Assembly: GCA_018907035.1 (NCBI GenBank)
Contig: JACCIC010000052.1
Location: 248,001 to 312,000, forward strand
Source of the DNA: Sycobia sp. Sy_11
Taxonomy: Eukaryota; Arthropoda; Insecta; Hymenoptera; Epichrysomallidae
DNA length: 64,000 bases
Reading direction: 5' to 3'
This document shows positions 36,546 through 47,687 of this stretch, one piece after another. Each line of letters starts with the position of its first letter. Within the stretch, counting starts at the first letter, position 1. Below the pieces are notes generated by a model. The model was not told where the DNA came from, searched no databases, and saw only the letters and a program-made list of their open reading frames with translations. Made by a program: the position numbers and the translations under genes.

Positions 36546-37075
36546 ATGTAGTATGCATAAATAATCGTCTGAAAATGTAGAATAATATAGCTTTTTTATA
36601 AAACCTATAATAAAATATATAAAGTAAATGAATATATACATATATTTAATCATAATAGATTTTAATCCTGTATATACATGAAACAGTTAAAAATTTACAG
36701 GGTCTTCTATTGATTGTGTCTTGCTGCTCCATCTATTTCAATACGCAGCAACTATATTTCCGTCTGTTTTGCCTACAACGATAGTTATTTATTGGATATA
36801 TGGTGAAATTGTGAAAGTAATTTAATTTTTCCGTTTTCTCAAAATCTGTGGCACGTAGAGTAATAATACCATTTTTATTTGGTACACTATTTTATTCTAA
36901 AAATGGGAAAAATTGAATTAGATGCTCAACTAATATATAGAATTCACAATAAATATTTCCTTTGGAAGTATCTGAAATACACTAGATTGCGTGCAGCAGA
37001 CGATTAATTAATATTATAATAAAAATAGATTTATTAATATCTCAGTTTTCCCAGTTGTAAAATAATCTGGAAAAT
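36546..37075. other. No recognised feature
   Basis: AT-rich spacer between the LINE and the mariner. Confidence 0.4.
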
Positions 37076-37077
37076 TA

Positions 37078-38363
37078 TCAGGTATGCGAATAAGTCTTTC
37101 CCGTTTTTTTTCAAATTTTGAGCCTTTATTGTGAAAAAATGGTTACAAATGAATTATTGAAAGTATTGGCCATCGCTAACTACAACTTTTTCCCATCATT
37201 CTGGCAACATACGAATCCCGTTGCGAAAAAATTCGACCGGTTTGGCCTCTATCCAGTCATCCACCCATTTTTTGGCTTCCTCGTAGGAATGGAAATGCTG
37301 GTCAGCCAGGCCATGCGTCATCGATCTAAAGAGATGGTAATCAGACGGAGCAACGTCTGGACTATACGGCGGGTGGGGTAGGACTTCCCATTTGAGCGTT
37401 TCTAAGTATGTTTTCACCGGCTGTGCAACATGTGGGCGAGCATTGTCATGTTGCAAAATAACTTTGTCGTGCCTGTCGGAGTATTGTGGCCGTTTTTCTC
37501 GCAGTGCGCGGCTCAAACGCATCAATTGTCGTCGATAGACCTCGCCTCTGATCCTTTCATTCGGTTTCAGAAGCTCATAGTAAACCATACCTAGCTGGTC
37601 CCACCATATACAGAGCATGAGCTTGGCGCCATGAATATTTGGCTTGGCCGTCGATGATGATACATGGCCGGGTAGTCCCCAAGATTTTCTTCGCTTCGGA
37701 TTATCGTAACGTATCCACTTTTCATCGCCAGTCACGATACGATGCAGAAAACCCTTTCTTTTATGTCGCTGAAGCAGCTGTTCGCAAGTGAAAAAACGCC
37801 GTTCGACGTCTCTCAGCTTCAGTTCGTACGGCACCCAATTTCCTTGCTTTTGGATCATTCCCATGGCTTTTAAACGCTTGGAAATGGTTGTTCGGTCAAC
37901 TCCCAATGCTTCAGCAAGTTCTTCTTGCGTTTGACAAGAATCTTCATCAAGCAAAGTCGCCAATTCTCGATCTTCAAAGATTTGCGGCCGCCCGGAACGC
38001 TCCTTGTCTTCCACGTCGAAATCACCGCTTTTGAAGCGTCGAAACCATCCGCGAACACTTGCATCATCGACACAACCTTCTCCATAAGCCTCCTGAAGCA
38101 ATCGATGCGTCTCAGCAGCAGATTTCTTCAAATTGAACCAATAAAGTGAAACTTCCCGCAAATGACGTCGACTCGGCTCAAATTTCGACATTTTCACGAT
38201 ATCAAAAATTTATGATGCGAAAAAATTTTAACTAATGTGTTAGTATGGAATTGTTGACATATGAATAAGCTTTGATTATGACATATGTAACCATTGAATA
38301 CTCGCACAGTATTGGTGGCGCCATCTCTTACAAAAAACGGGAAAGACTTATTCACACTCCTAA
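37078..38363 (-). mobile_element. Mauritiana-type mariner, full length (1286 bp)
   Basis: TA at 37076-37077 and 38364-38365. Ends TCAGGTATGCGAATAAGTC and, on the other strand, TTAGGAGTGTGAATAAGTC, with CTTTCCCGTTTTTT following both, give inverted repeats of about 30 bp. The length equals that of Mos1 as I recall it. Confidence 0.92.
37154..38197 (-). CDS. Mariner transposase with one late stop codon
   Basis: Catalyses cut-and-paste transposition at TA sites. Open from ATG at 38197 for 333 codons. Paired helix-turn-helix region about residues 10-115 (LKKSAAETHRLLQEAYG; TQEELAEALGVDRTTISKRL); linker WVPYEL at 121-126. Catalytic triad: Asp158 (TGDEKW), Asp251 (LQHDNARPH) and Asp286 (APSDYHLF), the last two 34 residues apart, as in DD34D mariners. 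A TGA at 37196-37198 ends the frame after RMLPE; the same frame then reads WEKVVVSDGQYFQ to a normal stop at 37154, so only the last 14 residues are cut off. Arg (CGA) to TGA is a likely origin. Closest in my memory to ant Mboumar elements. Confidence 0.88.
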
Positions 38364-38796
38364 TATTTAAAATGTTTTTTCTCTCTAAATAATGCAAAAT
38401 AATGACAAAAACCGAAAAATTAAATTTGTTTCCGTTTTAGTAGTTCATCGTAGCGTTACGAACACCGTAAGGAACACTCTTAAGCACTTTGTCTTATGTT
38501 TCGCGTTTTTTCATAAGATTTGTCGCGGTTTTACCGAGTTTTGCACAAAATTTTATCATACACCGTGGCTCTAAATTTCTCTGTTCCATTTTCGCCACAT
38601 GCACTACTCGCGCATTGTTACAAAACACTAAACAGCTGGCAAAGAAATGATTGCACAAGGGTTGCCAAGGTCTCAATCGAGAGAACAAGGATCTACTATT
38701 ACGGTGGTGGAGTTACAGATTCGCAATGTTATCACAGGCTGAGAAATAAAGTCGGTCTCATTACTTAATTGTCGGATCATGTATATATCCGATGAT

Positions 38797-38801
<5 letters not shown>

Positions 38802-38847
<46 letters not shown>
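38802..38847. repeat. (TA)n microsatellite
   Basis: TA tract, preceded by GTATATATCCGATGATTTCTG; a similar lead-in, ATATATATCCGATGGTTTG, precedes the tract at 39382. Confidence 0.95.
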
Positions 38848-38850
<3 letters not shown>

Positions 38851-38899
38851 GATTACAATTCTGAAATGTTATTTTATTACTATCTTTGACTATAACTTT

Positions 38900-39235
38900 T
38901 TTTTAATAATGAAGAATATTTACGTGTGTCTGTGATGTCTCATTAGGAAAAAATATCATGTATATAAATACAATGCATTTTCGAGAAGAGCTTTTAAATG
39001 ATTAGAATGTTACATGGAACAAACTTGCTTTATTTTATACTTGTGTATAAAATAATTTTAAAGAGGTTTTACTTCTTTTGAAGAATACGATATGTACGTC
39101 TAATTGACTATGTAATATAATTAGGAAACAATTCTCATTTTATAAATATAATACATTATATATCAGAGATTTTAAATAATTAGAAAGTATAATACACACA
39201 ATACTTGACTTATTTTATACTTTTTTTGAAAGGAA
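38900..39235 (+). repeat. Diverged tandem duplication, two units of about 165 bp
   Basis: About 38905-39055 and 39075-39235 share an ordered set of anchors: TGAAGAATA, ATTAGGAAA, ATAAATA(C/T)AAT, TTTTAAAT, and CTT(G/A)..TTATTTTATACTT. Each is linked to a (TA)n tract with a CCGATG lead-in. No coding sense. Confidence 0.6.
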
Positions 39236-39380
39236 AGTTAAAGTAATACACGAGAATTTATAATGCTGGCTTTTTTGACATGTCCAGTCTATTTGTGCCA
39301 GACGTGTTTTTGCTGAACATAAACTTTTTTGTGTAAGATAATTGATATGTTATTTAATTACATATATATCCGATGGTTTG

Positions 39381-39381
<1 letters not shown>

Positions 39382-39414
<33 letters not shown>
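39382..39414. repeat. (TA)n microsatellite
   Basis: TA tract next to the diverged duplication. Confidence 0.95.
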
Positions 39415-39416
<2 letters not shown>

Positions 39417-39419
39417 TGT

Positions 39420-40380
39420 CCAAGATATAACTGCTCATATTAGTGGCATGGTATCGGCAAGGAAAAGTTATGTGTGAATATTAATCTTCATGTAGGTCCA
39501 GTATTTATAGTTTTTGCAGTACAGGCCCATGTCTGTGAGGCATGGGTCCACCCAATCAGGGTTCAGAGAAGTGGGTCATCGTCTGAGAGCGAGAAAAGGG
39601 AAGTCAAACGAAGGGCGAAGTCGAGCGAACACGGCAAAGACCAGTAGTTGTTATTTTTCCTGCCCATTGTCAACGCTCGCGTAACTGCTTGAATATATGG
39701 ACGGATTGACAAAGCGAGGTTCACGCGTCTACAAATAAAGATTTTGTTTCTTCGTCTACATCGGTCCCTACCCATATTTTTTGTCAAAGATTTTTATAAT
39801 ATCCCATTCCACTACATTAGAAATAATGAAGAAAAGCCGGATGTTTCGCTGGCGCGGATGAACTAACCACGATCACACGTATGTTTTATAAAAACAAATG
39901 TCCAACTGCATTTTCCAAATGCTACAAAAATTGAAAAATAGATATTTGATGATCCTATTCAAAACTGGCAAAAATACCTATTGCAAGGAACTTTGAATGA
40001 TAAAAATTGAATGGTTTGAGCTCGAGTTACGTACAAAATCGGACGAAATAATTATGATGGTATTGAAGGCTTATGTTGCAAAAAATTATAATATTAAATA
40101 TAATATAACGCGGAACACTTGAAGCACGGAGAGAGCGAAAACCGAAAGCGCGAAGGCGTTCGAACGCATGCTGTGTTTCTACGAGCCGACACAAGCTCCC
40201 CGGCCAGTATAGAAAGCGCGCTTGTAGACGCGGCACGGTGCGGCAAGGAGGGAGCAACGAAGCTTAATGGTGCGATGCGGCGTGGTAAGGAGGGAGCGCT
40301 GAAACGGCGCGGTGAGGTGAGAGAGGAACGCTCTCGGAGTGGGGGACTGCTCGTCTCTCAAACTTAAATAAGCAGCACTC
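39420..40380. other. Unassigned sequence, GC-rich in its second half
   Basis: Short open frames occur on both strands at 39563-39787 and 40119-40367 but overlap each other in opposite directions and show no motif. Could be part of an unrecognised LTR or host flank. Confidence 0.4.
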
Positions 40381-41065
40381 TTACTGTAACATCCAGTGTG
40401 TCGCCAGCCTTGAAAGCGGCTTTACAAGGGGGACCTGTTGTCGGCGCGATAGCGGGCGACATGTCTCAGGCACACTCAGTGCGCGCGAAAATGTTAAGAA
40501 TAATTTGATATAAGGTCTCAGTGAGGATTAAGATAATAGAAAGAAAATATAATTTTCTTTAATAGATTTATGACTAACGACTTTTTCCCTTTCTTTATGT
40601 ATTTTCACAGATTTAAGGATGGTCAGCCAGAAAATAAGCGGAAGCGTGGCGTGCCCCATGCTGATTATTTATAGATTTTTGCAAATTGTAGTTTTAGTTT
40701 TTTTCTTTTGTCTTTATAAAATTTATTTAATAAATTTTCTCTTAAGTGTTAAATTTAATATTGTCATATTATAGAAAAATAAAAAGAAAAAACCTCATCC
40801 AACGCTTTATTAAATCCAAATATACTATCTTGCTATGGCGTTCTGAGCGAGAGAATGAAGTATATTTGTATAAAATGTAAGCCAATAAAAACCAAAGACA
40901 AGTATATTGTCTTGCTCTGATGTGTTGAGCGAGAGTGAGAATTATATTTGTCTAATAGATTGGGATGGGTCTATGCACTTGTAGCAAACTTGGTGGCATG
41001 CTGAGCGACTAAGGGATCTAGGCGTGCTTTCTATTGTGAAGCCCGCCTAATCAATTGACGCTGTA

Positions 41066-42316
41066 TGAGGGTGGATAGACAAGTTTCCGGCCTGACCAAG
41101 AAAAACAACGTTTTTAAGAATTGTTTTTTTAATTCTCAACATAATCTCCTCCAAGGCTGATACATTTCTCATAGCGGTGTTCTAGTCTAATAATGCCATC
41201 TCTATAGACTGATTCGTCAGGCTCCTCAAAATACCCATTTACAGCTTCGATTACTTCTTTATTGTCCGCAAATCTCTTACCGCCAAGTCATTTTTTGAGT
41301 TTAAGAAACAGATAATAGTCACTCGGGGCTAGGTCTGGAGAGTAGGGAGGGTGCGGTATCAATTCAAATTTCAGATCGTTGATTTTAGCCATCGCAACGA
41401 TTGACGTGTGCGCTGGTGCGTTATCGTGATGAAACAAATTTTTTTCTTCGCCAGATTCGTGGCTCAAACGTTGCAATAAATCTGCGTAGTATTGACCAGT
41501 AATAGTTTTACCCTTTTCAAGGTAATCAATGTATATAATATCTCTTGAATTCCAAAAAACAGTAGCCATAACCTTATTCGTCAAAAAAATTGATTTTGCC
41601 TTCTTTGGAGTTGGTTCCCCTGATCCAATCCACTGTTTAGACTGTTGTTTGGTTTCAGGAGTGTAATAGTGGATCCAAGTTTCGTTAACGGTTACGAATT
41701 GACGCAAAAATTCGCTTGGCTTATGCTTATACAACGCCAAATTGACGGTAGAAATGTTCTTTCGAATCAATTTTTAATTGACTGTTAGCAAACACGGCAC
41801 CCATCTTGCACAGAGCTTTTCCATATACAAATGTTGGTACAAAATATTTTGTACACGTTCATATGACATCTTACAGGTCTCTCGCGTACTTTTAATCTGA
41901 GGGCTTTCAGCACTATTTGATGGATTTTTTCGATAATATCTGGAGTTGTGACCTCAATGGGGCGTCCTGAGCGAGGCTCATCAGAGATGCTCATACGACC
42001 CTTTTTGAACTCGAAACCCACTGCTTATGAAGGGGAGGATGTCGCCAGTATTGAGTCCATCTCATCTTTAATTTCCTTCAGCGTTAACTCCTTTAAATAA
42101 AAGTATTTGATGACAGCACGATTTTCCAGCTTTTCTATTTTTACGAAAAATAGAGAGGCATCTTATTCAGCGTGCTCTCAAACTTAAACTAACGTGACGA
42201 TCAGACTACAACTATAGCTACAAGGTATCTAAGGATGGTGCTATAGAACGCCATCTCAAGGTAGGCCTAGTGGCGCCATCTCTTGGTCAGGCCGGAAACT
42301 TATCAATCCACTCTCG
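41066..42316 (-). mobile_element. Irritans-type mariner, complete ends (1251 bp)
   Basis: TA at 41064-41065 and 42317-42318. Ends TGAGGGTGGATAGACAAG and, reversed, CGAGAGTGGATTGATAAG, both continuing TTTCCGGCCTGACCAAGA, give inverted repeats of about 36 bp. Inserted in the gypsy B LTR. Confidence 0.92.
41140..42021 (-). pseudogene. Mariner transposase, frameshifted
   Basis: Frame 42021-41785 has GRMSISDEPRSGRPIEV and IIEKIHQIVLKA, the second helix-turn-helix region; frame 41770-41288 has the linker region, VNETWIHYYTPET, VMATVFW, DIIYIDYLEKGKTI, FHHDNAPAHTS and PHPPYSPDLAPSDYYLF. The first catalytic Asp is Asn (VNETW for VDETW); the second and third are kept. A stop follows LKLKK, after which the normal C-terminus continues to about 41140. 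An N-terminal part is missing. Irritans-type wording (YTPE, YLEKGK). Confidence 0.85.
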
Positions 42317-42517
42317 TATGAGCAAGACTGATAGCATGACAGGCGACTAGTTCCCGAGGCGTGTTGAGTCGTAGCCGCGCTTGTACAGTGGGTGTAGATA
42401 TAGAGCTGGTGTGCCGGGGGTCCGTGAAAAGAACCTGGTGGAATATTGAGCTACCAAGGGCCGAGGCGTATTGAGCCGGAGCCACGAATTAGCGAAGAGC
42501 GGACATGCACTGTTAGA

Positions 42518-42535
42518 TGGCGTCCGAACAGGCGA
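42518..42535 (+). promoter_or_regulatory. Degraded tRNA-Lys-type primer binding site of gypsy B
   Basis: TGGCGTCCGAACAGGCGA, two mismatches from the primer site of gypsy A (TGGCGCCCGAACAGGGAC), and placed directly after the presumed LTR end. Confidence 0.65.
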
Positions 42536-42688
42536 TTTTTGATTTTAGTAAAGAGGTTATTAGTTCTCATTAATTACATTAATAAATCTTGGATTTCGAT
42601 TATCGACACACAAGTAGCTCGCGTGCCAAATTAGGCTTCCGAAACAAGAAATAAGAAAGTTAAATTAAGTTTTTAAATTAATTTTAAC

Positions 42689-43800
42689 ATGATGACAATA
42701 TCGTGGATATATAGGCTGCAGTTCGAACAGCTTAAAGCAGAATTAAAAGAATGAAACCTAGATATCGACGGAAACGTACACGATTTAAGGCAGCGTTTGG
42801 TAGCTTTTATAAAAGAAAACGCTGCGCACCTCGCAAACAGGCTTAATGATCCTGAGTAGACGGATATCACCGCAGATGAAGAAAAATATGGTTACCTAAA
42901 AGCAGATTTGACTTCATCTCCAATGGCTGGCGGAAGCCATATATAATCTCAAGGCGTAGAGATAGGATTAGAGCAAATCGTGCTAAACCAAGAAAATAGC
43001 AAAAGTGTATCAGCAAATATAGCAGATCAGATGCAGAAGTGGAATTACCACTTTGATGGAAGAGATGTTCACGCATTTCTTGAACGAGTATCGGAATTAC
43101 GTGTTGTTTATGGGTTAACTGGTGCGCAGCTATAACCGGAAAGGTCTACTTGAACTGTTAAGAGATGACACGCAACATGGTTTTGGAACTTTGCCAGGAA
43201 TGTCACTACATGGGAAGATTTAGGAAATTTAATGAGAGAATTGTATTTATCTCCGATCGAACACAGACAACTAGACCGACAGATAATCGATCGAAAACAA
43301 AAATCCAAAGAACCGATTTTAGAGTATGCGAACGCTCTATGTACTTTAATAAGACATCGCGTAGGCTTAAATATTCGTACACTGATTCATAACATGTACG
43401 AAAATATGCTACCTGAACTGCAATTATATGTTACGAGAGAGAAAGAGTATAGTTAGTGTAAGCGATTTAATACGGAAAGTAGAAATCGTTCAAGAAATAT
43501 TGAACAAAGTCGAAGGAAGTCGAACCTAATCGACTTATGATAGTCACCTTTCGTTCGTAAAATCACGTAATACAGTGATGGCAATTACAATGTCGTATCA
43601 TAAAAATAAATGTTGCTGGCCTTGTAAGCAACAGGGTTATACACGCTTTCAATGTAAAAACACGCAATGAAAATTCTGCACCTGCTGTGGCAAAGACGGG
43701 TTATTTTCCCGTGATCCTAAATGCCAAAAGTCGGAAAACGAAAATGCGGCCGGACCAGTACAGGCCGCCAAAAATATAAAGCATGAGTTGACACAGGTTC
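42689..43800 (+). pseudogene. Gypsy B gag, decayed
   Basis: The start ISWIYRLQFEQLKAELKE parallels SWIYRLTKDELIEELTK of gypsy A gag, an SAP-like helical segment. QKWNYHFDGRDVHAFLERV follows, then LYLSPIEHRQLDRQIIDRKQ, HNMYENMLPELQLYV, and two zinc motifs CWPCKQQGYTRFQC and FCTCCGKDGLFSRDP. All blocks are collinear with gypsy A gag. Stops and frame changes disable it. Confidence 0.8.
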
Positions 43801-45106
43801 AATTCATTCCTTTATACAGCCGCACATAATGAACAATTGCATAAACAAATGCGATTGGACTGCGGGCACAAGATAAAAAGCAACAGTACTAGCAAACGGA
43901 ACGTTAATCTTCGAAATGAAATGGATAAAAGGCACTGCCAAAATAAAAAATTATTATGTAAATCATGAATTTTACGTAATGAAAAATTTAAATATTAAAA
44001 ATAGCCTAAGAATGGATATTTCAACGTAATTAGATATTGACGTTTCATTAAAAAGTAGAAGAAAACTAAAAGAAAAGTAAATAATGGGAATATAGTCGCA
44101 AACCAAATTTCAAGTATTCATGATCAAGCAGAACTACAAAATGTAACAAAACAAAAGAAAATAGATTTAAAGAATTTTATATATACAGAGATGAGAAAAT
44201 TTAACTCTATTAAAGGGACTACGCTGCTAGTGAAGCATGAAATACGACTAACGGACAATACAATACAAACAACGTTACTGGGCTAGAAATCCGGCAATGA
44301 AAAAAATTATCAACGAGGAAGTTTATTAAATGATAGAGGAAGGGATAATACGGCTATCTGACAGCCCATGGAGTGGTCCTGTGGAAATATTAGGGAAAAA
44401 AGATGGCAAATCTCAATTTTGTGTGGGTTTTGGCTGCCTAAACAAAGTTTAAAAAAAAGATCCTTATTCGCTACCCCAAATACAGTCAATCCTTGATAAG
44501 CTGTAGGGAACAAGAATATTCTCAACTATTGACCTAAAAAATGGCTATTGGCAAATTGATTTAACAGAAGATAGTAACCCCCTTACGGCTTTTACAGTGC
44601 GAGGACGAGGCCATTACGAGTTCCATGTAATGTCTTTTGGTTTACATACTGCCCCAGCGACATTTCAAAGATTGCTAGATATAATTATTACACCTGATAT
44701 GGTACCAAATGCATTTGCATATCCTGATGGCATCTTTATCGTCACCGAGACATACAAGGAACATAAAGAAATGCTAAAAACAGTCTTCGAAAAGTTGCGG
44801 GTCGCCAAGTTAATGCCAAATGTGGAAAAATGCTAATTTGCAACATCCCAACTTACGTATCTGGGACACATAGTTGACGCAAAAGGTATACGGACAGATT
44901 GAGAGAAAATAAAAGCAATTTCAGCCATACCACCATCAAAAAATCAAAAAGAACTGAAGAGATTTTTTGAATACTTTCGTGGTACAGACGTTTTATTAAA
45001 GACATGTCAAAAACAGCATCACCGTTAAGTATAATGTTAAGAAGAAAACAGAATGGAAATGGACGAAGGACCAATCAACCGCTTTCGAAGAACTAAAGAA
45101 AAACTT
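43801..45106 (+). pseudogene. Gypsy B pol, first part, decayed
   Basis: A weak protease region (to about 44000), then RT pieces: EVY.MIEEGIIRL, SPWSGPVEI, FCVGFGCLNKV, PYSLPQIQSILDKL, TIDLKNGYWQID, FHVMSFGLHTAPATFQRLLD, FAYPDGIFIV (YLDD changed to YPDG), NAKCGK-type end, LTYLGHIVDAKG and WYRRFIKDMSKTASPL. The frame breaks off at 45106, where gypsy A is inserted, and resumes at 55345. Confidence 0.85.
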
Positions 45107-46352
45107 TGTAACGTTCCTTCTCCTTCCGCTTTATTTTTATTGGAATTCTCGGAGGTTTTCAGGATATGTGATTCGGATGGAGGAACGTATCAGGACAAGT
45201 TTTCGGGTGAATGATTTGATACTCGTTATGTTTCAAAAAAAATAACAATATATATATTTTTCTATAAATTATACAATAAAAATAATTAAAATAATAATAA
45301 ATTGATAAAAAAAATAAGAAATAACTTCTACTTTATTGGCATCTCGGTGTAGATACCCTGCAACATAAAAGAATAACGATTTTTAAATTAATTATTAGCG
45401 CTGGCAATTTTATTTTATTTTCTGTCTACTTATTAATTGGATTATCTAAGTTTCTACGAATTCAGACGGCCTTGACCCAGTGCTTGCTCGCTTTGTTTAC
45501 GCTATTTACTTAAACGGTTTATAGAAGCGGTCCGTCTGTTTACACGGAGTTTCTTTCGCAATATCTGAATAAATCTTTATTCTCTCTTTTATATCACGCT
45601 AAGGTGCGCCTTAGCTAGTGATATATAAGAGTTCGGTATTTTACTCAGGAATAAGTATTTCTTTTTCCTTAGTAAAACTCCGTTTTCCTTTTGATTTATT
45701 TTACAGCATTTACTTCTTATATTTATAATATTAGTCGATCAACGTTATGATGACTTGCAGATTTTCGGTCGCCGGTCGGTTTGGCATTAATCCGAGGTGC
45801 GTCTTGTGATTAATAGCCGTCTGGTAATTTAATTTGACGAAAAGGAGCGCCTTTTCCCCGAATTAAATTAGGTGAAAAAAAGAATTACTTTATCAGAAGT
45901 CGGGAGCGCCCGTTCTTCTGAGTCGGTAATTTTTAACTCTTTTCTTACGAGTAAAGGGGTTTTTCCTTTGGCCTCGAGAAAGAGTCTTTTTTCATCTAGG
46001 AAAAAACACAGAATATTATCGGTCGGTAGATGACAGTTCTCTTCGTCACTCGGGAGGTATCCTTCCTCGACGAGTGCCGAAAACGAACCGTGCTCTTTGC
46101 AAAATTTAGCGTACTTTTATACACGGAAAAAGTACGTTACAAAAATCTGATTGGTTATTATTTAAAAATACGGTGATACTGTTTCTATTGGTTAAATTAT
46201 TTTATTCTATTTATTCTATTCTATGTTGTGTTTGTTTGTTTATTTATAGTAATCATTTCGTGTATATGTCTGCCTATTTATTATGATCTTACATTTATAA
46301 TAACTCTTATCACGGTAATAAGTTAATTTATCCTACTCTTTTTCCCGTTACA
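45107..46352 (-). repeat. 3' LTR of gypsy A (1246 bp)
   Basis: TGTAACG...CGTTACA. Aligns with 54051-55344 with about six substitutions seen by eye and lacks a 48-bp segment present there. Confidence 0.95.
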
Positions 46353-46366
46353 TTTCCCCCTCTTTT
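46353..46366 (-). promoter_or_regulatory. Polypurine tract of gypsy A
   Basis: Minus strand AAAAGAGGGGGAAA directly before the 3' LTR, the expected primer for plus-strand DNA synthesis. Confidence 0.85.
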
Positions 46367-46425
46367 CGGGAGCGGAAATTTATCTATCTAACGTAAATTT
46401 TTGCTTAGGACGAACGAAAGTATTA

Positions 46426-46845
46426 TTACTTTTTACTTACGTTTTTTAAGGCGGTAGCTCGTCGCACCTGTCCCGTTTCTCTTATAATTCTGAGTAGGTA
46501 CCGGGTATCTCCGATACGCGCCCGGTAGCGTACATATCCTTGTGGATATAGCAAGACTTGCCCATCCGAAAGTTGGAATTTGTTCATCGGTTTACTGGGT
46601 GTCGTCGTATCACAGTCGGGTGTCGTTGGTCGTTTTTGTGCTTCGGCGTCCTTAATTTCTTTGCTTAATTCCATCGGAATTATTTCAGGTGACCATGGCC
46701 GCTTTCGACTGTTTTTATACGGCCCCCTGAAATCTTCTTTTTTTAGTTCTGGTGTGGCTGGACGATTTTTATTTCTCTCGTTGTCTTCCTCCGAGTCCTC
46801 CGATGTAGACGAGGATTCTGTCGATGAAGACGACGAGGATGACGC

Positions 46846-46886
<41 letters not shown>

Positions 46887-47274
46887 AGGATGACGACGAC
46901 GATGACGACGAGGATGATGATGACGAGGTCGACAAAGGTGATGGGCAGATGTCAATCACCTCCGGGGTGTTTGTTGATTCTTCCCTGTCATCCTCGGTTA
47001 GATCGATGATCTCCACGGTTGGTAAGTATGGACGGGGTGCTTCGAGGACTATTTTTCGGTTACCTCTTAGGATCTCGTCCCGTATTATTTTTGGTACTTG
47101 ATTTTTCTTTTTGGATGTAATTATCCGTCGCCTTGTTGGTTTTCTTACTGTCACATTGTTCATTGCGGCGAGCGTTGACTTGACGATCTCGTCGAAGGTC
47201 TCCTCGGTAATCATTTTGGTACTACGGTCGAAGGCTTGACGAGTTCCTTTATTTATACTAACTTTTATAAACAA
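46426..47274 (-). CDS. Gypsy A ORF3, unidentified protein with polyserine tract
   Basis: 282 codons, ATG at 47274, in the place where an env-like gene would lie, ending about 60 bp before the polypurine tract. I do not recognise a fold and see no signal peptide or membrane segment, so it is not an evident envelope protein. N-terminal 100 residues are basic (RKPTRRR, SKKKNQ). EIIDLTEDD (about residues 88-96) looks like a SUMO-interaction motif; a second EVIDICPSP follows at about 104. Then a run of some 35 serines broken by one Ala, an acidic TSEDSEEDNE, Pro/Lys-rich sequence with RKRPWSPEI, and a compact C-terminal part (LSDGQVLLYPQGYVRYRARI, YLLRIIRETGQ). The serine tract is coded by TCG/TCA/TCC repeats, so its length may vary between copies. 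Expression would need a spliced or separate mRNA. Confidence 0.65.
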
Positions 47275-47512
47275 AACGCGACTTTCGATCGTCCTCGCTA
47301 GCTGTCCCTTTTATTTATATTGCGATACATTTTCGTTCGCTACACTAATTTAATATAATAATTCGGATTTCGCTTCCATTTATCTTAATTATAATTCGTG
47401 ATTTTATATTTTAAGTTTGGCCAAAAATTAAGTTTACTAAAAAAAAATTTTACCTTTAATCAGTCTCACTGGTGGCGTCCGATTCAGATGGGTCATTTAA
47501 TCCTTCCATTTA
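47275..47512 (-). other. Gypsy A sequence between Penelope insertion and ORF3
   Basis: The minus strand from 47512 reads MEGLNDPSESDATSETD and a stop, plausibly the C-terminal tail of pol. The rest is AT-rich and non-coding. No integrase motif is present. Confidence 0.45.
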
Positions 47513-47601
47513 ATCATTCCTTATTAAATTGATTGGTTTTGGACAATTTGTGTAGAGGGGGAATTTATATTTAATTTACGAAATTTGGTGGTGGGGATGA
47601 G

Positions 47602-47610
47602 TATATATAG
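47602..47610 (+). promoter_or_regulatory. Possible TATA box of Penelope element
   Basis: TATATATAG about 30 bp upstream of the hammerhead-like core; repeated at 50547 in the right repeat. Promoter use is inference. Confidence 0.4.
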
Positions 47611-47633
47611 ATTAGAATATAAGGTTTAGATTA

Positions 47634-47673
47634 GTCCCTGATGAGGAGCCGTAACGAGCTCGAAACGTTGGAC
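47634..47673 (+). ncRNA. Hammerhead-ribozyme-like core, left repeat
   Basis: GTCC, CTGATGA, GAGC..GCTC, GAAAC, GTT, GGAC. Differs from the right copy by one loop base. Hammerhead motifs in Penelope repeats are published knowledge; cleavage would fall after AACGTT, at the edge of stem I. Confidence 0.68.
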
Positions 47674-47687
47674 AAGTCTTCAATTAG

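Larger units (their letters stand above)
40385..42517 (+). mobile_element. Probable 5' LTR of gypsy B, interrupted by a mariner
   Basis: Starts TGTAACATCC, like TGTAACGTTCC of gypsy A, and ends CACTGTTAGA directly before a primer-site-like sequence, parallel to CCCGTTACA in gypsy A. Removing the mariner at 41066-42316 leaves about 880 bp. Short imperfect repeats around TGAGCGA occur in it. No 3' partner LTR was found, so the call rests on the termini and the primer site. Confidence 0.55.

Noticed and set aside
40119..40367. 82-codon plus-strand frame in GC-rich DNA
   Set aside because: Overlaps equally long frames on the other strand and has only Glu/Arg/Gly-rich composition.
45107..46352. 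Gypsy A LTR as part of a host gene region
   Set aside because: It repeats at 54051-55344 with LTR termini, primer site and target duplication, so it is element DNA.
46580..47101. 173-codon plus-strand frame with polyaspartate
   Set aside because: It is the antisense of the polyserine tract in gypsy A ORF3; the repeat keeps both strands open.
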